NCBI RefSeq assembly: GCF_900103085.1
Contig: NZ_FMWR01000010.1
Location: forward strand, 62,001-126,000
DNA length: 64,000 bases
Origin: Gilliamella mensalis
Lineage (GTDB): Bacteria; Pseudomonadota; Gammaproteobacteria; Enterobacterales; Orbaceae
Direction: 5' to 3'
Of this stretch, positions 48,224-59,411 are shown one piece after another. A model generated the notes under the pieces. That model had not been told where the DNA came from. It saw only the letters and a program-made list of their open reading frames with translations, and made no database searches. Numbering within the stretch: the first letter of the stretch is position 1; every line of letters begins with the position of its first letter. The position numbers and the translations under genes were made by a program.

Positions 48224-50116
48224 ATGTTTTATCCAGATCTTTTTGATGTCATCATCGTCGGCGGCGGCCATGCCGGAACAGAAGCAGCCATGGCATCAGC
48301 AAGAATGGGACGAAAAACACTACTTTTAACCCATAATATCAATACATTAGGACAAATGTCTTGCAACCCAGCCATTGGCGGTATAGGTAAAGGCCACTTA
48401 GTTAAAGAAATTGATGCAATGGGAGGCTTAATGGCCCATGCTATCGATCGTGCAGGGATCCAATTTAGGATCTTAAATAGCAGCAAAGGTCCAGCCGTTA
48501 GGGCTACGCGTGCACAAGCTGATCGATCTCTGTATCGAAAAGTGATAAGAACAACACTTGAAAACCAAGAAAATTTAATGTTGTTTCAACAATCGGTTGA
48601 AGATGTGATCATTGAAAACGATCAGATCATTGGTGTAAAAACCCAAATGGGTGTTTCTTTTAAAGCCAAAGCTGTTGTACTTACAACAGGTACTTTTTTA
48701 GACGGTAAGATCCACATAGGGCTTGATAATTATAGTGGCGGTCGTACCGGCGATCCAGCCTCGATCGGCTTATCAAAATCACTACATCAATATTCGTTTA
48801 GAATGGGGCGCTTAAAAACGGGTACTCCACCACGAATTGATGCTAGAACCATTGATTTTTCAAAATTAGGAACGCAATATGGCGATGATCCTGTTCCAGT
48901 ATTTTCATTTTTGGGTAATACAAATGAACACCCTAAGCAGATCCCTTGCTATATCACCAGCACGAATGAAACAACCCACGATATTATTAGATCTAATTTA
49001 GATCGCAGCCCTATGTATACTGGTATTATTGAAGGTGTAGGACCAAGATATTGCCCATCAATTGAAGATAAGATCATGCGTTTTGCCGATCGCAATTCTC
49101 ATCAGATCTATTTAGAACCTGAAGGATTAGATAGCAATGAGATCTATCCAAATGGGATCTCAACAAGCTTACCATTTGATACGCAACTTGCATTTGTCCG
49201 TAGTATGAAAGGATTAGAAAAAGCCAACATTATAAGACCGGGTTACGCGATCGAATATGATTATTTTGATCCAAGGGATCTTAAACCAACACTTGAAAGT
49301 AAAGTGATCAAAGGGCTCTTTTTAGCTGGACAGATCAATGGCACAACAGGATATGAAGAAGCGGCTGCACAAGGAATGCTTGCTGGTTTAAATGCAGCCC
49401 GCTTTGCACATGATCAAGATCAATGGTATCCAAATCGTGATCAAGCTTATTTAGGTGTGCTAGTTGATGATCTTTGTACACTTGGCACTAACGAACCTTA
49501 TCGTATGTTTACCTCGCGCGCTGAATATCGTTTAATGTTACGTGAAGACAATGCTGATATTCGTTTAACTGAAATAGGTCGTAAACTAGGCATGGTCGAC
49601 GATTATCGTTGGCGTCGTTTTAATGAAAAATTCGAAGCTATTGAACAAGAAAGAGCAAGGTTACGGGATATATGGGTACATCCTCATATTGAAACCATCG
49701 ATGAAGTCAATGCTGTTTTAAGTGCTAATTTGACTAAAGAAGCCAATGGTGAAGAGTTACTTAAAAGGCCTGAAATGAGTTATAACTCATTGAAATCACT
49801 TTCATTATTTGCACCTGGCTTATCTGACATACAGGCTGCTGAACAGGTTGAAATTCAAGTAAAATATGATGGTTATATTAAACTGCAAATAGAAGAAATT
49901 GAACGTCAAAAGCGCAATGAAGAAACACTTATTCCAGAGCATATTGATTATGCAGAAATATCGGGATTATCGAATGAAGTTGTGGCTAAATTAAAGCAGC
50001 ATAAACCTGTTTCAATAGGACAAGCTTCTCGTATATCAGGAATTACACCAGCTGCTATTTCAATGTTATTAGTTTATTTAAAAAAGAAGAATTATGTTAA
50101 AAAAGAAACTCACTAA
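48224..50116 (+). CDS. mnmG: tRNA uridine-5-carboxymethylaminomethyl modification enzyme MnmG (GidA)
   Basis: MnmG with MnmE adds the aminomethyl group to wobble U34, the same uridine that the Tus relay thiolates. The 630-residue protein has the FAD-binding [17 protein letters not shown] (13-29), the [14 protein letters not shown] block near 47-60, [21 protein letters not shown] near 365-385, and a helical C-terminus. Start and length are normal. The first two thirds of the gene are unusually rich in GATC (see findings). rsmG overlaps its end by 23 bases. Confidence 0.98.
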   Translation: MFYPDLFDVIIVGGGHAGTEAAMASARMGRKTLLLTHNINTLGQMSCNPAIGGIGKGHLVKEIDAMGGLMAHAIDRAGIQFRILNSSKGPAVRATRAQADRSLYRKVIRTTLENQENLMLFQQSVEDVIIENDQIIGVKTQMGVSFKAKAVVLTTGTFLDGKIHIGLDNYSGGRTGDPASIGLSKSLHQYSFRMGRLKTGTPPRIDARTIDFSKLGTQYGDDPVPVFSFLGNTNEHPKQIPCYITSTNETTHDIIRSNLDRSPMYTGIIEGVGPRYCPSIEDKIMRFADRNSHQIYLEPEGLDSNEIYPNGISTSLPFDTQLAFVRSMKGLEKANIIRPGYAIEYDYFDPRDLKPTLESKVIKGLFLAGQINGTTGYEEAAAQGMLAGLNAARFAHDQDQWYPNRDQAYLGVLVDDLCTLGTNEPYRMFTSRAEYRLMLREDNADIRLTEIGRKLGMVDDYRWRRFNEKFEAIEQERARLRDIWVHPHIETIDEVNAVLSANLTKEANGEELLKRPEMSYNSLKSLSLFAPGLSDIQAAEQVEIQVKYDGYIKLQIEEIERQKRNEETLIPEHIDYAEISGLSNEVVAKLKQHKPVSIGQASRISGITPAAISMLLVYLKKKNYVKKETH

Positions 50117-50693
50117 TCTAATTGATCAAACGGATCTTTCGATCTCTGAATCACAAATAGATCAATTGATCCATTATGTTGAGATGCTCAGCAAATGGAA
50201 CAAAACTTACAACTTAACAGCCGTTCGCGATCCGAGCGAAATGTTAGTTAAGCATATTATGGACAGCCTAGTTGTATCACCTTATTTAACTGGCAAAACC
50301 TTTATTGATGTAGGAACCGGTCCTGGTTTACCAGGCGTTCCATTAGCTATTATTAACCCGAATAAACAATTTGATTTAGTGGATAGCTTAGGTAAGCGTA
50401 TTCGCTTTTTAAAGCAAGTACAATTTGAATTAAAACTAACAAACATTAATCCAGTACAAAGCCGAATCGAAGAGTATAATGATAAAAAATTTGATGGGGT
50501 TATTAGCCGAGCTTTTGCTTCTTTACAAGATATGCTTAATTGGTGTAAGCATCTTCCAGATCAACAGGGATCTTTTTATGCTTTAAAAGGAAGTGATATA
50601 GATCCTATTCCTGATGGCTTTATACTTAAACAAAATATTAAATTAACTATACCAGGATTAGATGCTGAAAGGTGTTTGATTATTATTCAATAG
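50094..50693 (+). CDS. rsmG: 16S rRNA (guanine527-N7)-methyltransferase RsmG (GidB)
   Basis: RsmG methylates G527 in the decoding region of 16S rRNA. The 199-residue protein has [14 protein letters not shown] (about 35-48), the SAM-binding [16 protein letters not shown] (65-80), [12 protein letters not shown] and [10 protein letters not shown]. It overlaps mnmG by 23 bases, as expected for the gid operon. The atp operon, the usual next unit in enterobacteria, is not here. Confidence 0.97.
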   Translation: MLKKKLTNLIDQTDLSISESQIDQLIHYVEMLSKWNKTYNLTAVRDPSEMLVKHIMDSLVVSPYLTGKTFIDVGTGPGLPGVPLAIINPNKQFDLVDSLGKRIRFLKQVQFELKLTNINPVQSRIEEYNDKKFDGVISRAFASLQDMLNWCKHLPDQQGSFYALKGSDIDPIPDGFILKQNIKLTIPGLDAERCLIIIQ

Positions 50694-50733
50694 TTTTAAT
50701 ATTAAAAAATATTATCTGAAACTTTTTATAAAT

Positions 50734-51969
50734 TTAATTTTTACGTTTTTTCAGATAATCTTTAATGCCATCAACAATCGATTTAGATACTTGATTTTGG
50801 AATGAGGCAGTCTTTAATTTTTTTTCTTCAGTAGCATTACTAATAAAGGCTGTTTCGACTAAAACTGATGGAATATCGGGCGCTTTTAATACAGCGAAGC
50901 CTGCTTTTTCAAGTGATGGCTTATGTAATTTATTTATTTTTTTCATACGATTTAAAATGGCATTACCAAGTAACACGCCATTACTTAGCGTTGTTTTTTG
51001 AACTAAATCTAAAATTGTATTATCCAAATATTTATCGCCACTGCGACTTACGCCACCTATTTGATCAGCTTCATTTTGGGTTTGAGCTAAATAACTGGCT
51101 GCAGAACTACTCGCCCCACGTGTTGATAATGCAAAAACAGATGAACCACCAACAGAACGGTTTGTAAAGGCATCAGCATGGATAGAAATAAACAGATCAG
51201 CATGCAAAGATCGCGCCTTAGCAACGCGGACTTTTAAGGGAATAAACACATCTTCGTTACGTGTCATGTAGACTTTTATGTTAGGCTCTTTTTTTAATAA
51301 ATTATAAGTGCGGCGTGCAATTTGTAAAACAATGTCTTTTTCACGTGTTTTATTGTAGCCAATTGCGCCAGGATCTTCACCTCCATGCCCAGGATCGAGT
51401 ACCACGATAATCGGGGCATTTTTACTTTTATTAGTTGGTGTTTTGATCTCAGATTGTTTTTTATTAAGATCTCCCTCTTTATATTCTTCTAATAATGCAA
51501 GTAAAGGATCATCATCTGTTGTAGAAGAAGGCTTTGATGGATAAATATCCATAACTAAACGATGTTTAAATTTTGCCACCGGTGATAGTGTGAAAGTATT
51601 AGGTTTAACCCCTTGTTTTAATACAATCATAATTCTTACTGTTTTAGGATCTAATTGCAAAACGCGTATCGACTTAATATAAGGATCATGACTTAATACT
51701 TTTGATGAAATTGTTTTTAAAATTGGATTTACACTGAGATTATTAATATCAATCACTATTCTATCAGGGTTGAATAGTGAAGCACTTTTATAATTGAGTT
51801 TAATGTTTGATTCTAATGTAATTCGAGTATAGGTAGAGGAAGGCCAAACACGCACAGCAACAACTTGAGCTTTGGTTGCTGCAAAGCCAACACGAGTGAC
51901 TGATAGTAAACATGTAGCAATAATACCTTTAACTAATAGGCGTTTTGTTGGGCTAAATGTTTTTATCAT
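50734..51969 (-). CDS. N-acetylmuramoyl-L-alanine amidase (AmiB/AmiC type)
   Basis: It cleaves the amide bond between MurNAc and the stem peptide to separate daughter cells. The 411-residue protein has a Sec-type signal peptide (about 1-31), an AMIN septal-targeting domain (about 33-145), a linker, and the zinc Amidase_3 domain (about 186-405) with [15 protein letters not shown] (His195), ISIHADAFT and [10 protein letters not shown]. No twin-arginine pair is seen, unlike E. coli AmiC, which suggests AmiB-like export. It is convergent with rsmG and divergent from miaB. Confidence 0.9.
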   Translation of the reverse strand: MIKTFSPTKRLLVKGIIATCLLSVTRVGFAATKAQVVAVRVWPSSTYTRITLESNIKLNYKSASLFNPDRIVIDINNLSVNPILKTISSKVLSHDPYIKSIRVLQLDPKTVRIMIVLKQGVKPNTFTLSPVAKFKHRLVMDIYPSKPSSTTDDDPLLALLEEYKEGDLNKKQSEIKTPTNKSKNAPIIVVLDPGHGGEDPGAIGYNKTREKDIVLQIARRTYNLLKKEPNIKVYMTRNEDVFIPLKVRVAKARSLHADLFISIHADAFTNRSVGGSSVFALSTRGASSSAASYLAQTQNEADQIGGVSRSGDKYLDNTILDLVQKTTLSNGVLLGNAILNRMKKINKLHKPSLEKAGFAVLKAPDIPSVLVETAFISNATEEKKLKTASFQNQVSKSIVDGIKDYLKKRKN

Positions 51970-52036
51970 ACTTTAAACACTTTAATTATTATCAAAATCA
52001 GTCGCAGATAATAGCACAAAATAAAGGGATATTAAA

Positions 52037-52055
52037 AAAAATGATTATCATAATA
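52037..52055. promoter_or_regulatory. Fur-box-like palindrome between the amidase gene and miaB
   Basis: AATGATTATCAT at 52040-52051, in its 19-base context, matches about 15 positions of the recalled Fur consensus (GATAATGATTATCATTATC). It lies 68 bases upstream of the amidase ATG and 212 before miaB. Which gene, if any, it controls is not clear. Confidence 0.4.
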
Positions 52056-52266
52056 AGTGGTTATTTTGATAAATAAACTTTTTTAAGTTACCTGCCCTTT
52101 TTATTAAAAAGGAACTATTTTAAATGGGAAAAACAAGTATAGCTTTGCATTGCCATTTTTTATTTTGTTATAGACCCTACAATAACAAAAGATTACAATA
52201 TGGCACGCTAAAATCGCGGATTTAAACCCGTTTTCATTTTAACTATTAAATATAGCTGAGTTATTG

Positions 52267-53694
52267 ATGAGCAAAAAATTACATATCAAAACTTGGGGTT
52301 GCCAAATGAATGAGTATGACTCAACAAAAATGGCTGATCTCCTTGAATCTACCCATGGTTTAACCTTAACAGACAATGCTGAAGAAGCCGATATATTATT
52401 ACTTAACACTTGTTCTATTCGGGAAAAAGCCCAAGAAAAGGTCTTTCATCAATTAGGTCGTTGGAAAAACCTTAAACAACATAATAAAAATATCATCATT
52501 GGTGTTGGTGGTTGTGTTGCTTCACAAGAAGGTGCTCAAATTCGTAAACGTGCACCATTTGTAGATATTATTTTTGGACCACAAACCTTTCACCGCTTAC
52601 CTGAAATGATTGAACAGATTCGCAGTGGTAACAACAATCATGTGGTTGATGTAAGCTTTCCTGAAATTGAAAAATTTGATCGTTTGCCTGAACCTCGTAG
52701 CGAAGGTCCAACTGCATTTGTGTCGATTATGGAAGGATGTAATAAATATTGTACTTACTGTGTAGTGCCTTACACCCGAGGTGAAGAGGTCAGCAGACCT
52801 TGTGATGATGTCATTTATGAAATAGCTCAACTGGCTGAACAAGGTGTGCGTGAAGTTAATTTATTAGGTCAGAATGTTAATGCTTATCGTGGACCCACAT
52901 TTGATGGTGATATTTGTTCCTTTGCTGAGTTATTACGCTTAGTTGCAGCCATTGATGGTATCGATCGCATTCGCTTTACAACCAGTCATCCAATTGAGTT
53001 TACCGATGATATTATTGATGTTTATCGTGATACGCCAGAGCTAGTTAATTTTTTACATTTGCCAGTACAAAGTGGTTCAGATCGTGTATTAAACTTAATG
53101 AAACGTACGCATACTGCTCTTGAATATAAATCCATTATTCGAAAATTACGTAAAGTGCGTCCTGATATTCAAATTAGTTCGGATTTTATTGTTGGTTTCC
53201 CAGGTGAAACACAAGAAGATTTTGAACAAACAATGAAACTGATTGCCGATGTCAATTTTGATTTAAGTTATAGCTTTGTTTATTCATCGCGCCCAGGTAC
53301 TCCTGCTGCTGAAATGGAAGATAATGTATCAGAAGAAGAAAAGAAGCAACGCCTTTATATTCTTCAAGAACGAATCAATCAGCAAGCCATGCAATTTAGT
53401 CGTCGTATGTTAAATACTGTACAGCGTATTTTAGTTGAAGGTCCATCCAAAAAAGACCTTATGGAATTAACCGGTCGAACAGAAAATAATCGAATTGTTA
53501 ATTTTGAAGGTTACCCTGAGATGATAGGTAAGTTTGTTGACGTTGAAATTACTGATGTTTATCCAAATTCATTACGAGGAAAAGTTGTTAGAACTGAAGA
53601 TGAAATGGATTTACGTGTAAGTGAATCGCCAATGTCAGTAATATCACGAACACGAAAAGAAAATGATTTAGGTGTAGGCTTTTATCAACCTTAA
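52267..53694 (+). CDS. miaB: tRNA-2-methylthio-N6-dimethylallyladenosine synthase MiaB
   Basis: MiaB is a radical-SAM enzyme with two iron-sulfur clusters that adds the methylthio group to i6A37. The 475-residue protein (ATG 52267; a TTG codon before it is not needed) has the UPF0004 domain with [10 protein letters not shown] (10-19) and [11 protein letters not shown]. The radical-SAM motif CNKYCTYC is near 155-162, and a TRAM domain lies at about 375-440. ybeZ follows after 33 bases as in E. coli. Confidence 0.98.
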   Translation: MSKKLHIKTWGCQMNEYDSTKMADLLESTHGLTLTDNAEEADILLLNTCSIREKAQEKVFHQLGRWKNLKQHNKNIIIGVGGCVASQEGAQIRKRAPFVDIIFGPQTFHRLPEMIEQIRSGNNNHVVDVSFPEIEKFDRLPEPRSEGPTAFVSIMEGCNKYCTYCVVPYTRGEEVSRPCDDVIYEIAQLAEQGVREVNLLGQNVNAYRGPTFDGDICSFAELLRLVAAIDGIDRIRFTTSHPIEFTDDIIDVYRDTPELVNFLHLPVQSGSDRVLNLMKRTHTALEYKSIIRKLRKVRPDIQISSDFIVGFPGETQEDFEQTMKLIADVNFDLSYSFVYSSRPGTPAAEMEDNVSEEEKKQRLYILQERINQQAMQFSRRMLNTVQRILVEGPSKKDLMELTGRTENNRIVNFEGYPEMIGKFVDVEITDVYPNSLRGKVVRTEDEMDLRVSESPMSVISRTRKENDLGVGFYQP

Positions 53695-53727
53695 AGAGGT
53701 TAACATTTATTATTAGAGGACTTATCT

Positions 53728-54750
53728 TTGAATATTACAACACATGAAACCATGCTTGAACCAGCTGATAATCAGCGGCTTAATAGTCTTTGTGGTCCTT
53801 ATAATGACAATATTAAACAACTTGAACGTCGATTAGGTATTGAAATTAATCACCGAGGTAATTTATTTGCAATAACCGGTGATAGTATTTGTGTGCAAGC
53901 GGCTACTGATATTTTGCAGTCCCTTTATAAACAAACCAAAATAAAAGATAAAATTATTGATATTGAACCCGAGCAAATTCATTTAGCAATCAAAGAAACT
54001 GGTGCGCTTGAAAAAGCGAGTAAACACTTACCTGCTTATATCGATCATCAAGGTGGAAAGCTAGTGATGATTAAAACTAAACGAGGTGTGATAAAACCAA
54101 GAACGGCAAATCAAGCTCAATATATTGCTCATGTTTTAGATTATGATATTTCATTTGGTATTGGACCTGCTGGAACAGGTAAAACCTATTTAGCGGTAGC
54201 CGCCGCAGTTGATGCGCTTGAAAAGCAACAAATTCGTCGTATTGTACTAACCCGTCCTGCCGTTGAAGCGGGTGAAAAGCTAGGTTTTTTGCCAGGCGAT
54301 TTAAGTCAAAAAGTGGATCCTTACTTACGTCCACTTTATGATGCCTTATTTGAAATGCTTGGCTTTGAAAAAGTTGAAAAACTAATTGAAAAAAGTGTGA
54401 TTGAAGTGGCTCCACTTGCCTATATGCGCGGACGAACGCTAAATGATGCGTTTATTATTCTAGATGAAAGCCAAAATACGACTATTGAACAAATGAAAAT
54501 GTTTTTAACCCGTATCGGCTTTAATTCAAAAGCGGTCATTACTGGCGACATCACCCAAATTGATTTACCGCGTCATCAAAAATCGGGTTTGCGTCATGCT
54601 ATTGAAGTACTCAGCCAAGTTGATGAAATTAGTTTTAATTTTTTCAATAGTGAAGATGTGGTGCGTCATCCTGTAGTTGCGAGAATTGTTAATGCTTATG
54701 AAAAATGGGAAGAGCAGCAACTTAAGCCACAAATAGAAAAAAGCATTTAG
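53728..54750 (+). CDS. ybeZ: PhoH-like ATPase YbeZ
   Basis: YbeZ is a PhoH-family nucleotide-binding protein linked to the rRNA endonuclease YbeY. The 340-residue protein has a KH-like N-terminal part (about 20-70). Walker A GPAGTGKT is at 146-153, TRPAVEAGEKLGFLPGDL follows, and Walker B lies in FIILDESQNTT. The start is TTG 53728 with AGAGGA 7 bases before it. Its usual partner gene ybeY, normally next, is absent; mrdA follows instead. Confidence 0.95.
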   Translation: MNITTHETMLEPADNQRLNSLCGPYNDNIKQLERRLGIEINHRGNLFAITGDSICVQAATDILQSLYKQTKIKDKIIDIEPEQIHLAIKETGALEKASKHLPAYIDHQGGKLVMIKTKRGVIKPRTANQAQYIAHVLDYDISFGIGPAGTGKTYLAVAAAVDALEKQQIRRIVLTRPAVEAGEKLGFLPGDLSQKVDPYLRPLYDALFEMLGFEKVEKLIEKSVIEVAPLAYMRGRTLNDAFIILDESQNTTIEQMKMFLTRIGFNSKAVITGDITQIDLPRHQKSGLRHAIEVLSQVDEISFNFFNSEDVVRHPVVARIVNAYEKWEEQQLKPQIEKSI

Positions 54751-54789
54751 AGGAGTATTATTATCTCTATCTTAAGCAAAAAAAAGAAA

Positions 54790-56706
54790 ATGAACATTCG
54801 TGATCATTCAGTAGAAGCAAACTTGTTTTTACGTCGAGCACTGTTTGCTTTTGTTGCAATTATTATTTTAATTATTGTATTGATTGGTAACTTGGCTGGC
54901 TTACAGATTTTAAATTATAGTTATTATAGTACTAAATCTAATGATAACCGTATTGAAATTATTCCTATTCCACCTAATCGGGGGATGATTTATGACCGTA
55001 ATGGTACCCCATTAGCCATTAATAATATTACATATCAATTAAATATCATTCCCGATAAGATAAAAAATCTCAATGAACAATTTGAACAGTTAAAAAGTAT
55101 CGTCGATTTAACTGATGAAGATATTGAAAATTTCCAAAAAGAACGTCGTAATTATAAAGCGCACAGGCCTGTTCCATTAAAAGATAATTTGACCGAACAA
55201 CAAATAGCTCGTTTTGTAGTGGATCAACATCGTTTTCCATTTGTTTCTATCCTTGGTATACAGCATCGTTATTATCCTTATGGCGCATCACTTACCCACA
55301 TTCTTGGCTATATTTCTAAAATTAATAGCCAAGATAAGCAGCGTTTAGAAGATGAAAATAAAATAAGTAATTATGTAGCCACTTTTAATATTGGCAAAAT
55401 GGGGATAGAAAGGTATTACGAAGATGTATTACACGGAATCCCTGGTTATGAAAAGGTTGAAGTTAACAGCCGAGGCCGTATTGTTCGTCAACTAAATCAA
55501 CATCCGCCACAAGCTGGTGAGGATATCTATTTGTCTATCAACCTTAAATTGCAGCTTTATATTGAGCAATTACTGGCTGGGCGTAAAGCAGCAGTTGTAG
55601 CTATTGATCCGAATAATGGCGAGATTTTAGCCTTAGTTTCTAGCCCTAGTTATGACTCTAATCCATTTGTTGGTGGTATATCGAGTACTAAATATAGCGA
55701 ATTGCTTAAAGATCCTAGTAAACCTCTTTTCAATCGTGCTTTACTAGGTGCTTATCCACCCGCCTCAACAGTGAAACCTTTTATTTCTATTGCAGCTTTA
55801 AGTGAGGGCGTTATTACCCCAAAAAGTGTTATTAACGATCCAGGTTGGTGGCAATTACCTGGTACTGAAAGACGTTATCGTGATTGGTTAAAATGGGGGC
55901 ACGGTCGCGTTGATGTATTAAGGGCGATTGAAGAATCAGTTGATACCTATTTTTATCAAGTTGCCTATGATATGGGGATTGATCGCTTAAACTTATGGAT
56001 GACTAAATTTGGTTATGGTGAGCGGACAGGTATTGATATTTCACCAAATGAAGAAACACGTGCAGTTATGCCGAGCCGTGAATGGAAAATCAAGCGTCAT
56101 AAAAAGTCTTGGTTACAAGGTGATACTATTCCTGTTGGTATTGGTCAAGGTTATTGGACTGCAACTCCTATCCAGATGGCAAAAGCATTAACCACGTTAA
56201 TTAATAATGGTAAGACCTATACGCCACACTTTTTATTATATAAAAAGAGCGATATTTTGAATTCAAATGAACATCAACCAACAATTAATCCAGAAAAATA
56301 TTTAGAAAATAATAATCTAGTTGATGTTAAATCAATTTATTGGGCACTAGCTAAAGAAGGTATGCACCGGGTTATGTTTGGATCACGAGGAACAGCACGT
56401 AAGATTTATGCTGATGCAAAATATCAAGCAGCAGGTAAATCGGGTACTGCACAAGTTTATGGTTTGAAAGCTGATGAAGTTTATAATTCAAATAAAATCC
56501 CTGAACATCTTCGAGATCACGCTTTGTTTGTTGCTTATGCTCCCTACGATAATCCAAAAATTGCATTAGCCATTGTTTTAGAAAATGGTGGTGGTGGAAG
56601 CTCAAATGGTGGCGCAGTAGCGCGTAAAATATTAGATTTTTACCTTCTCGGTAATGATTCAACTGAGCTAGATGAACCATCATCAAATATAGGAACTGAA
56701 GATTAA
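54790..56706 (+). CDS. mrdA: Penicillin-binding protein 2 (elongation transpeptidase)
   Basis: PBP2 crosslinks peptidoglycan in the rod elongasome with RodA. The 638-residue protein has one N-terminal membrane helix (about 18-40), a dimerisation domain (about 60-240), and a transpeptidase domain with Ser326-x2-Lys329 (ASTVK), the SVD box in [10 protein letters not shown] and KSGTAQ. The ATG at 54790 lacks a strong ribosome site, while an AGGAG stands at 54751-54755 directly after ybeZ (see findings). Confidence 0.97.
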   Translation: MNIRDHSVEANLFLRRALFAFVAIIILIIVLIGNLAGLQILNYSYYSTKSNDNRIEIIPIPPNRGMIYDRNGTPLAINNITYQLNIIPDKIKNLNEQFEQLKSIVDLTDEDIENFQKERRNYKAHRPVPLKDNLTEQQIARFVVDQHRFPFVSILGIQHRYYPYGASLTHILGYISKINSQDKQRLEDENKISNYVATFNIGKMGIERYYEDVLHGIPGYEKVEVNSRGRIVRQLNQHPPQAGEDIYLSINLKLQLYIEQLLAGRKAAVVAIDPNNGEILALVSSPSYDSNPFVGGISSTKYSELLKDPSKPLFNRALLGAYPPASTVKPFISIAALSEGVITPKSVINDPGWWQLPGTERRYRDWLKWGHGRVDVLRAIEESVDTYFYQVAYDMGIDRLNLWMTKFGYGERTGIDISPNEETRAVMPSREWKIKRHKKSWLQGDTIPVGIGQGYWTATPIQMAKALTTLINNGKTYTPHFLLYKKSDILNSNEHQPTINPEKYLENNNLVDVKSIYWALAKEGMHRVMFGSRGTARKIYADAKYQAAGKSGTAQVYGLKADEVYNSNKIPEHLRDHALFVAYAPYDNPKIALAIVLENGGGGSSNGGAVARKILDFYLLGNDSTELDEPSSNIGTED

Positions 56707-57815
56707 TGATGAATAATATCAAAAAGAGTTTTTGGCAAAAGATACATATTGATCCGCTATTTTTTTTATTTATTACTTTATTACTTGGTTATAGTCTTTA
56801 TATTCTTTGGAGCGCAACAGGTCAAAGTATTAATATGATGGAAAAACGAGTAATACAAATATTACTTGGATTTGTTGTAATGATTGTGTTGGCTCAATTT
56901 TCACCCAGAACCTATGAAAAGTGGGCACCATATCTGTATATCGTTTGTATTATCATTTTATTATTAGTCGATATTTTTGGTTATACCAGTAAAGGTGCAC
57001 AGCGCTGGTTAGATTTAGGTATCTTGCGATTTCAGCCTTCTGAAATTGCCAAAATAGCTGTACCATTAATGGTTGCAAAATTTATTCATCGTGATGGATG
57101 TCCTCCACCATTAAAAACTACGTTACAAACCCTAGCCATCATTGGCGTACCAACGTTACTTGTTGCTATGCAACCTGATCTAGGTACAGCAATATTAATT
57201 GTTATGTCAGGAATTTTTATTATTTTTTTAGCCGGGATTGACTGGAGGTATATTCTTATTGCGCTAATTTTAATAGCGATATTTTTACCAATCATGTGGT
57301 TCTTTTTAATGCACGATTATCAGCAAAAACGAGTATTAATGCTGATCAACCCTGAACTTGATCCAAGCGGAGCGGGCTATCATATTATTCAATCTAAAAC
57401 AGCAATTGGATCTGGCGGTATATGGGGTAAAGGTTGGCTTCAAGGAACACAATCGCAACTTGAATTTTTACCTGAGCGACATACCGATTTTGTCTTTTCT
57501 GTTATAGCTGAAGAGTTTGGTTTTGTGGGTTCTATTGTTTTACTTATCCTATTTTTATGCTTAATTGTACGAGGGCTTATTATTGCTGCACAGGCACAAA
57601 CCACATTTGGACGAATCTTATCTGGTGGGCTAATTTTAGTGTTTTTTGTTTATGTATTTATTAATATTGGTATGGTCAGTGGAATCTTACCTGTAGTTGG
57701 TGTACCATTACCACTCATAAGCTATGGTGGCTCATCTTTAGTCGTATTAATGGCAAGTTTTGGCATTATGATGTCTATCCACACACATCGATATATGTTA
57801 TCTAAAAATATTTAA
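56706..57815 (+). CDS. mrdB: Rod-shape glycosyltransferase RodA
   Basis: RodA is the SEDS-family glycan polymerase partnering PBP2. The 369-residue protein has about ten membrane helices and the SEDS blocks [20 protein letters not shown] (about 96-115), [27 protein letters not shown] and [13 protein letters not shown]. Its ATG shares one base with the mrdA stop (TAATG), so the two are translationally coupled. Confidence 0.98.
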   Translation: MMNNIKKSFWQKIHIDPLFFLFITLLLGYSLYILWSATGQSINMMEKRVIQILLGFVVMIVLAQFSPRTYEKWAPYLYIVCIIILLLVDIFGYTSKGAQRWLDLGILRFQPSEIAKIAVPLMVAKFIHRDGCPPPLKTTLQTLAIIGVPTLLVAMQPDLGTAILIVMSGIFIIFLAGIDWRYILIALILIAIFLPIMWFFLMHDYQQKRVLMLINPELDPSGAGYHIIQSKTAIGSGGIWGKGWLQGTQSQLEFLPERHTDFVFSVIAEEFGFVGSIVLLILFLCLIVRGLIIAAQAQTTFGRILSGGLILVFFVYVFINIGMVSGILPVVGVPLPLISYGGSSLVVLMASFGIMMSIHTHRYMLSKNI

Positions 57816-57829
57816 CGGAATTTAAATAA

Positions 57830-59011
57830 ATGACAAAGAAATTTAAATTATCTTTTGCTTTTTTTGTGCTTACAGTTTGTTCATCAGCATCGGCTGAAAT
57901 GGCTTTTCCTATTCCCGCCATTCCACAATTGGATGCTCAATCTTATATTTTAATCGATGCAAAATCAGGTGAAATTTTAGCGCAATATAATGCTGAACAG
58001 CAGCGCGATCCGGCAAGCTTAACTAAAATGATGACCAGTTATGTGGTTGGTCAAGCATTGCAGTTAGGACGTATAAAAAATGATGATATGGTTGTGGTGA
58101 GTAAAGACGCATGGGCAACAGGTAATCCTGTATTAAAAGGGTCATCATTAATGTTTTTAGAAGTAGGTAAAACAGTTTCCGTTTCTGACCTTAATAAAGG
58201 TATTATTATCCAATCTGGTAATGATGCTTGTATTGCAATGGCAGAGCATGTTGCTGGCAGCCAAGGTGCCTTTGTTAATTTAATGAATGATTATGCAAAG
58301 AAAATTGGATTAGAGCATACCCATTTTGAAACTGTTCATGGGCTTGATGCACCAGGGCAATACACCACAGCCAAAGACATGGCCTTTTTAGGACAAGCAC
58401 TAGTTCGTGATTTACCAGAAGAATATTCTATTTATAAAGAAAAAGAATTTACTTACACATTGTCTAAGCCACAGCTTAACCGTAATGGCTTACTTTGGGA
58501 TACCACATTAAATGTAGATGGCATCAAAACAGGCCATACTAATGCTGCAGGTTACAATTTAGTTGCTTCAGCGGTTGATGGTAATACTCGTTTAATTTCA
58601 GTAGTACTTGGCGGAAGAACCTTTAAAGGCCGTGAAGCAGAAAGTAAAAAACTATTAGTCTGGGGGTTCCGCTTCTTTGAAACCGCAAATCCTGTTAAGG
58701 TTGGAACCCCAGTCACTACCGAAACCATCTGGTATGGAGACCAAAACAAAATCCAATTGGGTGCTGTTAATGGGGCATTTATTACCGTACCAAAAGGACG
58801 TGCGGCTGATGTACAAGTTGAATATAAAATTGACGATTACATCTATGCACCTATCACCAAAGGTAATGCGGTAGGTAAAATGCAGTTTTTATTAGATGGA
58901 AAAGTCATTAACGAACAACCGCTTGTTGCTTTACAAAATATTGAAGAAACAGGATTCTTTGGTGGAGTATGGGATTGGATCTGCCTACAATGCCATAAGT
59001 TATTTAGCTAG
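57830..59011 (+). CDS. dacA: D-alanyl-D-alanine carboxypeptidase (PBP5/6 type)
   Basis: DacA removes terminal D-Ala from pentapeptides, limiting crosslinking. The 393-residue protein has a signal peptide (about 1-22), catalytic Ser63-x2-Lys66 (SLTK), [12 protein letters not shown], the KTGHT triad element, a beta-rich C-terminal domain (about 285-370) and a C-terminal amphipathic anchor ([18 protein letters not shown]). It is 14 bases after mrdB; rlpA, which separates them in E. coli, is missing. Confidence 0.97.
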   Translation: MTKKFKLSFAFFVLTVCSSASAEMAFPIPAIPQLDAQSYILIDAKSGEILAQYNAEQQRDPASLTKMMTSYVVGQALQLGRIKNDDMVVVSKDAWATGNPVLKGSSLMFLEVGKTVSVSDLNKGIIIQSGNDACIAMAEHVAGSQGAFVNLMNDYAKKIGLEHTHFETVHGLDAPGQYTTAKDMAFLGQALVRDLPEEYSIYKEKEFTYTLSKPQLNRNGLLWDTTLNVDGIKTGHTNAAGYNLVASAVDGNTRLISVVLGGRTFKGREAESKKLLVWGFRFFETANPVKVGTPVTTETIWYGDQNKIQLGAVNGAFITVPKGRAADVQVEYKIDDYIYAPITKGNAVGKMQFLLDGKVINEQPLVALQNIEETGFFGGVWDWICLQCHKLFS

Positions 59012-59024
59012 TTTTATTTTCATT

Positions 59025-59050
59025 GTTCTGTAAGCGTTCGCTTACAGAAC
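59025..59050. repeat. Strong stem-loop after dacA
   Basis: GTTCTGTAAGC-GTTC-GCTTACAGAAC is a perfect 11-base stem with a 4-base loop, 13 bases after the dacA stop. No T-run follows on either strand, so it may act as a 3'-end stabiliser or as a terminator without the usual tract. Confidence 0.6.
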
Positions 59051-59218
59051 GACCTACCCCGCTAAAAAATAATCTAATATAAAAAATATTGATTTTATTT
59101 ATTTTTGTTAAATAAGCAATGAAAGCTTAATAAAGCTCACCTACATCTAAATAACGATAATTAGCTTTGCTAACAGCTATAAATATAAATAAAGCTGGTA
59201 ATCTTATACTATTTATGG

Positions 59219-59240
59219 TATAAAACGCGCGCTACATTTC
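59219..59240 (+). promoter_or_regulatory. Probable promoter start region of rpsB-tsf
   Basis: TATAAA (59219-59224) is followed directly by the GC-rich discriminator and start GCGCGCTACATTTC (59227-59240). That same 14-base string stands in front of tRNA-Asn. The -35 element is not clear. The leader would be about 180 bases. Confidence 0.55.
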
Positions 59241-59330
59241 ACATTATTTTTGCAAAAGTAATGATGAATAAAAGCACTACTTTTAATAATTAATTAACGT
59301 TATAACACACACATATCATTACACTTTTCC

Positions 59331-59411
59331 GGGGTGCCTTTTACCTTGTGTAATTAGGTCGGTTAAAGCGGATATGTGGAGGCATAACCCCAACGTCAAA
59401 ATGAGGAAATC
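59331..59411 (+). promoter_or_regulatory. rpsB mRNA leader, likely S2 autoregulatory element
   Basis: GGGGTGCCT (59331-59339) can pair with AGGC (59380-59383) and ACCCC (59387-59391), closing a structured region just upstream of the ribosome site GAGG (59403-59406). Gammaproteobacterial rpsB leaders are known to be bound by S2. The GGGGTGCC and AACCCCAACGTC stretches recall them. Exact fold not computed. Confidence 0.55.
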
